From contig CAZBUJ010000019.1 in the NCBI GenBank assembly GCA_964495075.1, positions 7,305 through 71,304 on the forward strand: a DNA stretch of 64,000 nucleotides, given 5' to 3'. Position numbers and translations under genes: made by a program. The stretch comes from JAFGJQ01 sp964495075 (GTDB lineage: Bacteria; Planctomycetota; Phycisphaerae; UBA1845). Under the pieces are notes generated by a model. The model made no database searches and had not been told where the DNA came from. It saw only the letters and a program-made list of their open reading frames with translations. This document shows positions 9,206 to 19,113 of this stretch, piece by piece (positions within the stretch are counted from its first letter, which is position 1; each line of letters starts with the position of its first letter).

Positions 9206-12200
9206 ATGGTCTTCGCTCACCCAACCGCACTGTGGTTGCTGGCGCTGGCCGTTCCGCTCGTGGTTCTGCATGCGCGGCGGCGGATGGGATTGGCCGCCGG
9301 CCAGTACGCGGGAGTCATGGCCGCGCGACTGCTCGCGTTTGCTTGCCTCATCGGTGCCCTGGCGGAGCCGATCGTCGGCCGTGTGGACGCCACGCGGTAC
9401 CGGGTGGCCGTGGTAGATCTCTCCGCGAGCATCGATGACGCGACGCTGGAACGCACGCGAATGAAGCTCGCGGCGCGGCCCCGCGAGCCGGGGCAGAGTG
9501 ATGACCGGCGACTCGTCGTCTTCGGCCGGGAGGCGGCGGAACAACCGTACGAGTCCGCGATTGCTGCGGTGGGTGGTTTGACGGCGCTGCGGGATACGGT
9601 TGAAGCGGGGACGCCCGGATCGTCGCTCGCGGCCGCGCTGGAGCTGGCCGGTGCACTGATTCCCGAGGGCGGGAACGGCGAGATCATCCTGTTCAGCGAC
9701 GGACTCGCCACGGACGGCGATGCCTCGGCCATCGCCTATCGCCTCGCCGAGCGGGGGATCGGCGTGTCGGTGGAGGTCGAAGAGAAAGCCCGAGCCGATG
9801 AGATCATTCTCCGGTCGGTCTCCCTGCCGCCGTCCGGCGAGATCGGAGCCACCGTTGATTTTGAACTCGACATCGACGCGTCGATCGCCGGCCCGGCCAC
9901 CCTGATCTTCCACGACGAGGGGCGGGGTGACGAAGAACGAATCCCACTGCCATTGGTGGCAGGGCGACAGTCGGTGACGCATCCCTGCCCGCTCGAACGC
10001 GAAGGACTCCTGCGTTATTCCGTACGCGTGGAGGGGGCAACCGACGCTCGGGCGGATAACAACGCGCTCCCGGTGGCCATCTGGGTCGAACCGCCCCGAC
10101 GCGTTCACGTGGTTGAGGAAGACGGCCCCTCGCCGGCCGCCGGCGCGTTTCGATCCCTGCTGGGCCCGGCGGCGGACGTCCGATCCGTCACGCCGGATTC
10201 GTTGTCCGCTGTGGATGCGTTCGACCCGTTGGATCTGCTCGTGTTGGCCGACGTTCCCGCCGGCGCGATTCCGGCGGACGCGCAACAAAGGATCAAGCAG
10301 GCTGTCGTGGACGGCATGGGACTGCTCGTGACCGGCGGTCGCCGATCGTTCGGGCCCGGCGGGTACGCCCGGACGCCGCTGGCCGACGTGCTGCCGGTCC
10401 GCGTTGCCCAGGAGGTCCAGCGGCGCGACCCGAGCACGACTCTGGTGGTGATCATCGACACGTCGGGGAGCATGGGGGGCGCCCGCGTCAACCTGGCCAA
10501 GGAAATCGCGCGGTTGGCAATCGCCCGCCTGAAGCCGCACGACAAGGTCGGCATTGTGGAGTTCTACGGCTCCAAGCGCTGGGCTGCCCCCATCCAACCC
10601 GCTTCCAACGCGATCGATCTACACCGCGCCCTGAATCGCCTCAGCGCGGGAGGCGGCACCGTAATCCTCCCGGCGATCGAAGAAGCCTACTACGCTTTGC
10701 AGAATGTCCGGACGCGCACCAAGCACGTTCTCGTGCTGACCGACGGCGGGGTCGAAACCGGGGCGTTCGAACCGTTGATTCGTAAAATGGCGGAGAAGGG
10801 CATCACATTGTCGACGGTCATGGTCGGACCGGGCGGGCATTCGACATTCCTGGCCGGCCTGGCCCAGTGGGGACGCGGGCGGTTCTACACCGCGCCGGAT
10901 CGCTTCAACCTTCCCGAGGTCATCATCAAGCAACCGGAATCGTCCCTGCTTACGCCGTTTGTCGAACAGCCGACCGTGCTGCAGGCTCACGCCGGCCGGG
11001 CCGTTCTGAACGGTATCGACTTCGATTCGTGCCCGCCGCTCTCCGGCTACGTTCAGACGCAGCTCCGGCCCACCGCGGACGTGCTGCTCACGTCCAGTCT
11101 GGGACACCCCATCCTGGCGCGGTGGCGGTACGGACTGGGTATGGTCGCAGCGTACACGACGCAGGTCAGCGGTGAGTGGTCGGCTGATCTTACGCGTTGG
11201 AAACCGTACGCCCGAGTGATGTCCGGACTCGTACGGTCACTTTGCCCCCCGCGGCGGGATGAGGCCCTTCGCGTTGGGCCGACCCTGCGACCGGGTGCCG
11301 TGGAAGTGCAGATCGACAACCGCCTCGTCGCATCCGGCGACGCGGCGGCGGCATTGGAATTGACCGTGACGAGTCCGGACGGGGTTGTCGAACGGCGCGT
11401 GCTCGATCCGTTGACCCCGGGGAGCTGGAATACGCGGCTCACCGGACTCGAGCCGGGCGTTTATCGGCTCGACGTGCAAACGGCCGGCGAACAACTTGCA
11501 GGGACGGCGGCCTTCGCCGTCCCGCCGGTACGCGAGGTCACGGCGCTGGAGCCCGATCGCGACCACCTGGCCGAGATCGAGGGGTTTCAGACGCGGGCGG
11601 CGCAGCGGGCTCTTCAGCGGGCGGGCACGCCGCCGAGACGGCCCGTCGAAGCGTGGCCGCTGCTCGCCGGATCGGCCCTCGTTCTGCTCCTGCTCAACGT
11701 GCTGCTGCGCCGGCTGCCGCGGCGCCAACGCCGCTCGCCTGCGCGGGCGGCCGCGATCATGGCGGCGGTCGGAGTCCTGAGCATCTGGTGCCCGGCGGCC
11801 CGCGGGCTGGACGAGGTGGGGATCGAGCCGGAAGTTGCACGGGCCGTCGAGAAGGCGCTGTCGTTGGAAGCCTGGCCCCAGGTGGAGTCACGCTTCACGC
11901 TCGCGTGCGACCGGGTTCAGCGGCGCGACGGCGACCTCGGCGCGCTGGTCGCGTACCTCCAGACGCGAGCTGACGCGGGGCCGAACGGTCGGCGTTTGCT
12001 CGCCCGGGCGGCCGCGATCGATGGTCGCATCACGCTGGCGGCGGAGACGCTCGATACCCTTCGCGACGCGTGCCCCGACGACCCGGATTACTGGGGTGAC
12101 GCGGCCCGGCTTGCCGAATGGTCGGGGGATGACGAAGCGGCGGTGCGGGCGCTGGACCGCGCCGTTGCCTTGGAGCCCGATCCCGCACGGCGTTTTGCGT

Positions 12201-15200
12201 TGCAGATTCGTCGGGCCCTGATTCTGTATGACGCGGCAGGAGGACCGGCAGCCGCGGAGACGCTTCGGGATCTGGCCGCCGGGCATGCCGGCGCCGCGCG
12301 GGTCCAGTCTTATTGTGCCCTGCTGGCCGGCCTGAACGGTGACAACGAAACGGCACTCGCTCTGCTCCGACCGCAGGGCTCGGCCAAAGAGCGATTCAGG
12401 GGCCACCTGTTCCGCGGCCTGTACGCTTCGCGGCTCGGCCGATTCGGCGCAGCGCTGCGCGAGTACGAGCAGGCGTGTTCACTGGCCCCGCTGGCCCGCG
12501 ATCGGCGGTTCGCCCTGGATCGGGTGGTCGGCGCGGCCCGCGAGTCGGGCGAACTCGACGAGCTGGCCGATCGTTGGCTGCGACGCGAATCGGCCGGCGA
12601 GCGCGAATCGGCCGGGTCGACGGAGGTGCTCCAGGCGCTGATGGCCGTGCTGCGCGAGTTGGCGCGGCCCGACGATGCCCTGGCCCTCCTTCGGCGGGAC
12701 GACCTGACCGAACAGCAGCGGCAACTGGTGGAATCACCCGCGTTCCAGAGCGAGGTGATCGCGACGGCGGTCGAGGCCGGTCGATTGAGTCTCGCCGAGT
12801 CCGCGTATCGATCGCTGGTGGCCCGGGAGCCGGAGCACGTCGAGTGGCGGGTCGGCCTGGCCCGGTTGCTCCTGCTGGACGGACGGCGCGACGAGGCGGC
12901 CCGGCTCTTTGACGAGGGGATCGGACGTGTCGACCGTGCCCGGCCGCTGTGGGGCCTCGCGGACGGCGCCCGCCGCCTGGGCCTGGATGATGTCGCGCTG
13001 CGCGCGTCGCGCAAGATCGGACGCTGCCCCGGCGGGCAGGTCCGGGCCGTGCTCTTCGAGGCCGATCTGTTCCGCGAACGCGGTGACACGGATGCCGCAG
13101 TCGCGCTGCTGAAGCAACTCGATGGCGAGGCCCAGACGGACCCCCGAGTCATCATGCCCGTGGCGGAAGCGTTTGAACGGTACGGTGACAGGTCCGAGGC
13201 ACTGGCGTTGTTCCGCCGACTGTACGAAGTCACGCAAAGCGAAGACGTGCTGACTCGCGTCGCGTGGTTGTTGGAAGAGGCCGGCCGGTACGGCGAGGCG
13301 TATGACCTGTGGCTGGAAACGTGGCGGACCACGCAAGTGGCCGCGCGGATGCGGCAGGCCCGGCAGCGCGTGCTCGACCTGGCTTCCCGAACCGGCCGGC
13401 TGGCCGACCTGGCGATTGCCCTCGAAGAGCAACTGGACGAGGCGCCGGAGGAACGTCGCGCCGAGGCCGATGATCGAGAACTCGCGCTGCTGGTGGATAT
13501 CTACACGCTGGCCAACGACCCGGTGTCGGCCGCCGAGATTCTCGCCCAGTACCGCACCGGCGGCGGGTCGGACGCCGAGTCCGTGGCACTGCTCAAACGG
13601 CTCGTGCAGATCCACCTCAACTGCGAACAGTTCGGACGGTGCAATCGCCTGCTCCGCCGGCTGATCGATCTCGATCCGGACAACGCGGACGACTACCTCC
13701 AGCAGATCGCCGTCATCGCACTGGAACGCCGACAACCGTTCCAGGCCAAGGCCGCCCTGGCGGAAATGGCGGCCCGCGGTGGGCCGAACGGGCGGAGGGA
13801 AGAGTTCTCGGCCGGCGTGCTCGACAAGGTCGGATTGCACGGCGAAGCCGCCCAGGCGTATGGTCGCGTGCTCGCCGGGCACCCCGATCGCATCGAAGCG
13901 TTCCTCACCTGGGGCAACGCCATGCGGGCGGCCGGACGCGTGGAGCAGGCCATCGGGCGATTCCAGCGACTGCTGGAAGAGGCCGAGGAGGACGACCTGT
14001 TCGCGGTGGCCGTCGACGGTTTGTTGAATCTCGACGCCCCGCCCTTCGTTCTTCGCTCCGCACGGCGCCGCGTCATGACCCGGATCGCCGACCAACCGGA
14101 CAAGGTCTTCCTCTACCGGTTGGGCGCCGATCTGCTGGACGCCATGGGCAAACCGGAAGAGCGCGATGGTCTTCTGGAGCAGGCCGTCCTGATCGCCGGC
14201 GAGCGACGCGGCCCGCTCCTCCGCGAGTTGATGGATTCGGCCCTGGCTGTCCATCGGACGGATCGCGTGATTTCGTTCGGGTGGTCTCTGCTCGCCCTGG
14301 ACGAACGCATGCCGCCGCAAGTCTACCTGGACCTCGGCGAGGCGTTGGTCAAAACGGGACGCCTCGCCCAGGCCGAACGCGTGTTCGCCCGCGCCAGCGC
14401 GAGTGCCGATTTCACGGCCGTCCAGCAACGCGTCGCCACCTACTACGAGGAAGCGAACCGACCGGAACACGCCGATCGAATCATCCGCGAACTGCTGGCC
14501 GCCGAACCCGACAACGTGCCGCTGCTGATTCGATCCGGCGGCCTGTGCGAACAACTGGCCGCGTACGATCGCGCCTTCGACCAGTACGGCCGGGCGGCGG
14601 ACCTGATGCTGCGACGCCTGCCTCGCGCCGTGCGCCGCGATGAGGCGAATGCCCCCGAACCGGCCACCGATGCGGAGCCACCCCGTCGCCGGTGGCGGGC
14701 GGCCAACCTCGACGAAGTGGGGCAGTACTTCGATAGCGCGGCCGGCGGCCTGCTCAACGCGGCACGAACACCCGCCATGCGCGAGCATCTCCTTTCCGAC
14801 ATCGTCGCCCGCGTCAACGAAGAGATGGACGCGCTGTCCACCACCCGCGAATGGGCCGCCACGATCGCGGACAACGTGCGACTCGATCGACTGGCCAGGT
14901 TCCTGCGCCATGTCGCCTTCTCTCTTCACCGCCCCGCCGTCGCCGATGAAATCGATCACCAACTGGCTGCCCGGTACCCCGCCGACGCCGTGCTGCTGAC
15001 GACCCTCCTCCAGGATCGCCTTCGATGGGGACTGTATGCGAGTGCCGTGAAATTCGCCGACCCGGCGGAGCAAGCCGGGGCCGAACGGCCCCTCGTCCTG
15101 CCGTTCATCTTGATCGCGGCCGGAGGCGCCTCGCCCGCCGACGTGTTTCCGGATGACGACATGGCGGCGGGCCTGGCCAGTCGATACGTGCCCATGCTGA

Positions 15201-17956
15201 TCATGGTGGGGGCGGACGAGGAAGCCCGAAGAGTCCTTCGCACCGCCTCGCCCGGGGACCCCGGCGAGACCGCCGGCACGATGATCGCGGCCGCCGTCGC
15301 GTTGCACGATGATGAAGCCATGAGACGCTGGGCCACCCTCTGGCTCGACGCGGCCGGCCGGCTGGACGACGCCATCGCGGCGGCCGACCAGGTCGAACGC
15401 TGCCTGCGCCTGACCTGGAATCATCTGACGCCGGGCGACCGCGCGGTGCTGTGCCAGCGGGTCGATCGGCTGGCGATCGAACGGGATGACGACCACCGGG
15501 TCCCCCTCGATCTGCTGCGGATGCGGCTGGCCGACGCGATCGGCTCGCCGTTTGAGGAATGCGACCGTGTGCTGGCCGAGGCGGCGAGTGACGACAGCCT
15601 GAGTGTCACGACGCTGGCATCGCTGCTGCAGAGAGCCGCACCGGAGGATCGCCCGGGACTGGTGCGGCGGATGACGGCCGCCCGCAAGCCGACCCGCGTC
15701 CGGACCTTTCTCATGGAACTCGTGGGGGCACTGCACGCCCCCGCCGACCCGCCGTTGGTCGAGACCATCGAGCAGTTGTTCTCCGCCGCGCCGGCCGCCG
15801 GGTTCCGGGCGGACCGCGCGTACAGCGACGTCAGCCGCGGGGCATGGAACGCCAACCCCGACCAGCCGAAAATCGGACGGCGGATCGGCGAGATCCTGCT
15901 CAGCGACACGCCCAGCGAACGCGCCGTGCTCACCGCGGTGGCGATCGCCCGCGCGAACGCGAACACTTACGACGACGCCATGCTGCTCGCCGACGAGGCC
16001 GTCGATCTGCTCCTCTCCGTGACCGAACCGGAAACCGCGGAGGCGCGGATGTGGGACGATCTGGCCGGGATCATGACGCCCGCCGATCGCGACGAGCTCG
16101 TCGCCGACCTCGACGAACGCATCGACATCGAGGGCCCCACCCCGTCACTCCACTACGCGCGGGGCGTGCTGCTGCATCGCAACAACCGGCGGGATGAGGC
16201 GATCGACGCGTTCACGGCCGCCTTCCGCCTCTCGCCGGACAACCGGACACTGAGCCGCAAAGTCATCCGGTTGCTTCAGCAGGAAGGTCGGCAGCGGGAC
16301 CTCGCCCGACTCCTCGCGGGGCATCTGACGAAGAGCTCCATTTTGCAGTCCTTCGAGTGGCGGACGCTCGTCGCGTTGTACCGCGACCTGTACGATCTCG
16401 CCGCCGCCGCCGCCGCGGCAAGCCGACTCGAGGGTCCGCTCAGCCCGATCGAACGCATGTCCATCCAGCGCATGACGGGCCGGATACGCGAGGTGCGCGA
16501 CTCCTTCCTCCGCTTCCTGATCACGAACCGGAATCAGGGCCGATTCTACGACCCGTTCTGGCCGGACCCGCCGTCGCCCGGAGGCATGCTGGCGTACCGC
16601 GAAAAGATGAAGTCGCGCCGGGAGGATCGCCCGACGATGTTCACCGGCGTGGCCGACCTGCCCTTCGCCGCCGATGACTTCGAAGCCCTGTTGCGGGCGG
16701 CGCCCCCGGATCGGCGTGACGTGCCCGGCCTGATCGACGGCCTCCTGGCGGCTACGCGTCGCGGCCCCGGTCGCGATCGTCTGATCGCCGCCCTCGAAGA
16801 GGCCCGGACGCACCAGGCGGTGACCAGCAAGGATCGAACCCTGCTTTTCGGGCTGCTGCGAGACGCCCCCGACGCCGTCCCGACCGAACTGGGATTGGAA
16901 CTCCTCTGGCTGCCCTGGGTTCTCGATCCGGCCGATCGAAACGACCGTCAGACCCTCTGGGACCTGGCCAGGATTCAACGCCAGGCAGGTCTCCACAAGG
17001 AAGCACGAAACATCCTGCGCTGGTTGACGGCGTACGATCTCCTCGCCGGCCCGTCCACGACCCAGGTGGAGCAGCGGTTTCGGCGTTTGCGCGAATACCA
17101 GGCGACCGCCCCGGATCGCGAAGGGCAGCAAGATCACGCCGGCTGGACCCGGTGTATGGGCTTGACGCCGCTCGATGCGGTTTCCGGCGAGTTCGTGGCC
17201 GCGCTCATCCAACGGCTGGCGGAGACCGGCGACGACGAAGGGCTGGCCGCCCAACTTGAACTCCTGGACCGGCGGCTGCGCGCCGATCCGTCGCTCGGCA
17301 GCGTGGCGCTGCACGCGGCCCTCGCCCGCGGTGCGGCAGCGCTCGATCGCTTCGACGACTTCACGGCGGCGATCGACGCCTGGTGCCGGGAGGCGGACGA
17401 CCACGATGGATGGACTGCCGTGCCGTTGGACGCGTCGCAGGTGCTGCCGCCCCTGTCCAGCATGAACGATCCCAACCGCTACCTTGACGCCGTCGTAACG
17501 GCCCTGAAATCGGCCGCCGGCCGTCACTTGTCCCCCGCGTCCGCGGCGCGAGGCTTATGCCTTCTCGGTCAATGGTGCGTCGACCACGAACGACCGGTGG
17601 GTGCCGATGCGGCACTGCGCGCCGCACGAAGCGTCTCCGGATCGCTCGGCGAGCATTCGCTCTGGATCGCCGACCTGGCGCGGGCGACCGGTCATGGCGC
17701 GGAGGCAGACGAGATCGAACTCGATCTGCTGCGTCTGGATCGCCTGCCGGTACCGCGCGTGCCGCGACTGCTCGAGGCAATCGAAGCCACCGCCGGTCGG
17801 GCGGCCGCGGATGAACTCGCCGTGCAGGTCGCCGCCTATAGTGACCACCCGCAGGTACTGCCCCGGGCCCTGAGGGCGGCCCAATCAGCCGGCGACACCG
17901 CCGCCGCGGCTGACTACGAGAGGCGCTTGCGGGCCGTCACGCCCACCGAACCGTGA
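9206..17956 (+). CDS. Giant double-VWA membrane protein fused to long TPR/alpha-helical repeat
   Basis: 2916 residues. Residues 1-55 hold two membrane helices (BatA-like). A first VWA follows with an intact metal site (VVDLSAS near 70, later FSDGLATDGD). Around 310-400 lies a glutamine-amidotransferase-like segment (DLLVLADVPAG, LLVTGGRRSFGPGG), then a second VWA (IIDTSGSMGG near 418, LTDGG near 513). A C-terminal helix near 815-833 would end a standard planctomycetal VWA protein. Instead the frame continues: residues 852-870 look like an internal signal peptide starting at Met852 (base 11759), followed by about 2000 residues of TPR-like repeats rich in Ala, Leu, Asp and Arg. Last gene of the operon. 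A single unbroken frame supports fusion; translation from the internal ATG is possible, but no ribosome site precedes it. Confidence 0.85.
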   Translation: MVFAHPTALWLLALAVPLVVLHARRRMGLAAGQYAGVMAARLLAFACLIGALAEPIVGRVDATRYRVAVVDLSASIDDATLERTRMKLAARPREPGQSDDRRLVVFGREAAEQPYESAIAAVGGLTALRDTVEAGTPGSSLAAALELAGALIPEGGNGEIILFSDGLATDGDASAIAYRLAERGIGVSVEVEEKARADEIILRSVSLPPSGEIGATVDFELDIDASIAGPATLIFHDEGRGDEERIPLPLVAGRQSVTHPCPLEREGLLRYSVRVEGATDARADNNALPVAIWVEPPRRVHVVEEDGPSPAAGAFRSLLGPAADVRSVTPDSLSAVDAFDPLDLLVLADVPAGAIPADAQQRIKQAVVDGMGLLVTGGRRSFGPGGYARTPLADVLPVRVAQEVQRRDPSTTLVVIIDTSGSMGGARVNLAKEIARLAIARLKPHDKVGIVEFYGSKRWAAPIQPASNAIDLHRALNRLSAGGGTVILPAIEEAYYALQNVRTRTKHVLVLTDGGVETGAFEPLIRKMAEKGITLSTVMVGPGGHSTFLAGLAQWGRGRFYTAPDRFNLPEVIIKQPESSLLTPFVEQPTVLQAHAGRAVLNGIDFDSCPPLSGYVQTQLRPTADVLLTSSLGHPILARWRYGLGMVAAYTTQVSGEWSADLTRWKPYARVMSGLVRSLCPPRRDEALRVGPTLRPGAVEVQIDNRLVASGDAAAALELTVTSPDGVVERRVLDPLTPGSWNTRLTGLEPGVYRLDVQTAGEQLAGTAAFAVPPVREVTALEPDRDHLAEIEGFQTRAAQRALQRAGTPPRRPVEAWPLLAGSALVLLLLNVLLRRLPRRQRRSPARAAAIMAAVGVLSIWCPAARGLDEVGIEPEVARAVEKALSLEAWPQVESRFTLACDRVQRRDGDLGALVAYLQTRADAGPNGRRLLARAAAIDGRITLAAETLDTLRDACPDDPDYWGDAARLAEWSGDDEAAVRALDRAVALEPDPARRFALQIRRALILYDAAGGPAAAETLRDLAAGHAGAARVQSYCALLAGLNGDNETALALLRPQGSAKERFRGHLFRGLYASRLGRFGAALREYEQACSLAPLARDRRFALDRVVGAARESGELDELADRWLRRESAGERESAGSTEVLQALMAVLRELARPDDALALLRRDDLTEQQRQLVESPAFQSEVIATAVEAGRLSLAESAYRSLVAREPEHVEWRVGLARLLLLDGRRDEAARLFDEGIGRVDRARPLWGLADGARRLGLDDVALRASRKIGRCPGGQVRAVLFEADLFRERGDTDAAVALLKQLDGEAQTDPRVIMPVAEAFERYGDRSEALALFRRLYEVTQSEDVLTRVAWLLEEAGRYGEAYDLWLETWRTTQVAARMRQARQRVLDLASRTGRLADLAIALEEQLDEAPEERRAEADDRELALLVDIYTLANDPVSAAEILAQYRTGGGSDAESVALLKRLVQIHLNCEQFGRCNRLLRRLIDLDPDNADDYLQQIAVIALERRQPFQAKAALAEMAARGGPNGRREEFSAGVLDKVGLHGEAAQAYGRVLAGHPDRIEAFLTWGNAMRAAGRVEQAIGRFQRLLEEAEEDDLFAVAVDGLLNLDAPPFVLRSARRRVMTRIADQPDKVFLYRLGADLLDAMGKPEERDGLLEQAVLIAGERRGPLLRELMDSALAVHRTDRVISFGWSLLALDERMPPQVYLDLGEALVKTGRLAQAERVFARASASADFTAVQQRVATYYEEANRPEHADRIIRELLAAEPDNVPLLIRSGGLCEQLAAYDRAFDQYGRAADLMLRRLPRAVRRDEANAPEPATDAEPPRRRWRAANLDEVGQYFDSAAGGLLNAARTPAMREHLLSDIVARVNEEMDALSTTREWAATIADNVRLDRLARFLRHVAFSLHRPAVADEIDHQLAARYPADAVLLTTLLQDRLRWGLYASAVKFADPAEQAGAERPLVLPFILIAAGGASPADVFPDDDMAAGLASRYVPMLIMVGADEEARRVLRTASPGDPGETAGTMIAAAVALHDDEAMRRWATLWLDAAGRLDDAIAAADQVERCLRLTWNHLTPGDRAVLCQRVDRLAIERDDDHRVPLDLLRMRLADAIGSPFEECDRVLAEAASDDSLSVTTLASLLQRAAPEDRPGLVRRMTAARKPTRVRTFLMELVGALHAPADPPLVETIEQLFSAAPAAGFRADRAYSDVSRGAWNANPDQPKIGRRIGEILLSDTPSERAVLTAVAIARANANTYDDAMLLADEAVDLLLSVTEPETAEARMWDDLAGIMTPADRDELVADLDERIDIEGPTPSLHYARGVLLHRNNRRDEAIDAFTAAFRLSPDNRTLSRKVIRLLQQEGRQRDLARLLAGHLTKSSILQSFEWRTLVALYRDLYDLAAAAAAASRLEGPLSPIERMSIQRMTGRIREVRDSFLRFLITNRNQGRFYDPFWPDPPSPGGMLAYREKMKSRREDRPTMFTGVADLPFAADDFEALLRAAPPDRRDVPGLIDGLLAATRRGPGRDRLIAALEEARTHQAVTSKDRTLLFGLLRDAPDAVPTELGLELLWLPWVLDPADRNDRQTLWDLARIQRQAGLHKEARNILRWLTAYDLLAGPSTTQVEQRFRRLREYQATAPDREGQQDHAGWTRCMGLTPLDAVSGEFVAALIQRLAETGDDEGLAAQLELLDRRLRADPSLGSVALHAALARGAAALDRFDDFTAAIDAWCREADDHDGWTAVPLDASQVLPPLSSMNDPNRYLDAVVTALKSAAGRHLSPASAARGLCLLGQWCVDHERPVGADAALRAARSVSGSLGEHSLWIADLARATGHGAEADEIELDLLRLDRLPVPRVPRLLEAIEATAGRAAADELAVQVAAYSDHPQVLPRALRAAQSAGDTAAAADYERRLRAVTPTEP

Positions 17957-18054
17957 CCGTCCACCACGGGAGAGTGTCTTGAAACGACGGCGGGTGATCA
18001 TCGGACCGCCCTTGCCCGAATCAGGGTGCCGGCGGTGGTTCGCTGTCCACCCGA

Positions 18055-18076
18055 CGGGCATCGAGGTCAATGCCCG
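18055..18076. terminator. Hairpin between convergent genes
   Basis: CGGGCAT and ATGCCCG pair over seven bases around an eight-base loop, 15 bases past the stop of the minus-strand receiver gene. No T-run follows on either strand, so it is only a possible transcription end for the redox operon. Confidence 0.3.
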
Positions 18077-18090
18077 GCACTCGAGGTGGC

Positions 18091-18501
18091 TTACCGCAGG
18101 AGGTTCTCGATCGTGCTCAGCAGTTCCTCCTGCTCGATGGGCTTGGCGATGAAACCTTCGGGCGGGGGGACTTGGTTTCGCGTGCTGATGAACTTCCTGA
18201 ACGGTTCCGGGTCACCGCCCTTGCCGGTGACCGCGGTTACGATCACCACGGGCGTCTTCGCAAGCGCGGGGTCGTCGCGCAGGTTTCGATAGAGGCGGAC
18301 CCCGGATGTCTCGGGCATCGAGATGTCCAGCGTGACCAGGTCGGGCCGTTCGCTCTTGAGTTTCTCGAAGCCCACCTCGCCGTCGGTGGCCGTGACCGTG
18401 TCGTACCCGTTGTCCTGCAGAAGGGTCTCCAGGTAGGCCACGAGGCCGGGCTCGTCATCCACGATAAGTATTTTCTTCTTGGTTGGCTGGTTGTCGATCA
18501 T
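18091..18501 (-). CDS. Stand-alone response regulator receiver protein (1)
   Basis: 136 residues, a single CheY-like receiver domain. Acidic pair in ILIVDDEPG, phosphorylated Asp in VTLDISMPETSG, switch Thr in VIVTAV, and Lys in FIAKPIEQEE. No output domain, so it must act by protein contact or in a phosphorelay. It is the last gene of the minus-strand redox operon, 72 bases after the second receiver gene. The GGDPEPFRKFIS insertion before the KP motif is also matched in length by the receiver at 20244-20699. Confidence 0.92.
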   Translation of the reverse strand: MIDNQPTKKKILIVDDEPGLVAYLETLLQDNGYDTVTATDGEVGFEKLKSERPDLVTLDISMPETSGVRLYRNLRDDPALAKTPVVIVTAVTGKGGDPEPFRKFISTRNQVPPPEGFIAKPIEQEELLSTIENLLR

Positions 18502-18573
18502 GAGCGTGCTCTCCGTCGATTGGGAACGGCTGCCTGGTTCGGCGCCGCCTTCACGTGGGTGCCGTGGTATAAC

Positions 18574-19092
18574 TCAACTGTCCCTCAGCGAGTCCAGGAC
18601 CCTCCTTATCGTCTCCGGACTGGCGTCCTTCATGCGTTGCGCCAGTTCCTCTCTCAGATTCAGGTTGTCCGTGTCTTGCTCCGTGATTTCTATGCCGAGC
18701 GCCTCCTTGACGTGGCGCACGTACGCGGCGGTCCTGACCGGCTTCTCCAGGTAGACGCCGGGGCCCGACATGACGCTGTCGGCCATGATGTCCTCCAGAT
18801 CACTCTTGCCCAGGTCGGTTTGGGCGTGGGCGGTGACAATGAGCACGGGGATGCGCGCGAGTTCCTTGTCCTTCTTCAAGTGACGCAGGAGCCGAGGACC
18901 CGACCGCTTGGGCATGACTAAGTCCAGGGAAATGAAATCGGGCTTCTGGGCGCGTATGATCTCCAAGGCCTCGTCGCCATCGGCAGCGGTTACGACCCGA
19001 AAGCCGGCGTCCTCCAGAGCCGTTTGCAGAAACACGCGCACATTCGGCTCGTCGTCCACAACCAGCACCGTCTTGTCTTCGGCCCGTGCCAT
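18574..19092 (-). CDS. Stand-alone response regulator receiver protein (2)
   Basis: 172 residues. Receiver domain in residues 5-125: VLVVDDEPN, phosphoacceptor in ISLDLVMPKRSG, Thr in LIVTAHAQ, Lys in YLEKPVR. The remaining 45 or so residues are charged and helical, without a DNA-binding motif. ATG at 19092 preceded by GGAGG at 6-8 bases. It lies 21 bases downstream of the histidine kinase and is probably one of its partners. Confidence 0.92.
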   Translation of the reverse strand: MARAEDKTVLVVDDEPNVRVFLQTALEDAGFRVVTAADGDEALEIIRAQKPDFISLDLVMPKRSGPRLLRHLKKDKELARIPVLIVTAHAQTDLGKSDLEDIMADSVMSGPGVYLEKPVRTAAYVRHVKEALGIEITEQDTDNLNLREELAQRMKDASPETIRRVLDSLRDS

Positions 19093-19113
19093 GAGTCGTC
19101 CTCCATAGTAGGT

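Noticed and set aside
8318..10597. 759-codon minus-strand frame
   Set aside because: Antisense to two VWA genes with clear motifs; no domain in the antisense reading.
12734..15736. 1000-codon open frame on the minus strand
   Set aside because: Mirror of the giant TPR gene; high GC keeps the opposite frame open, and the composition (Gly, Arg, His, Val) matches no family.
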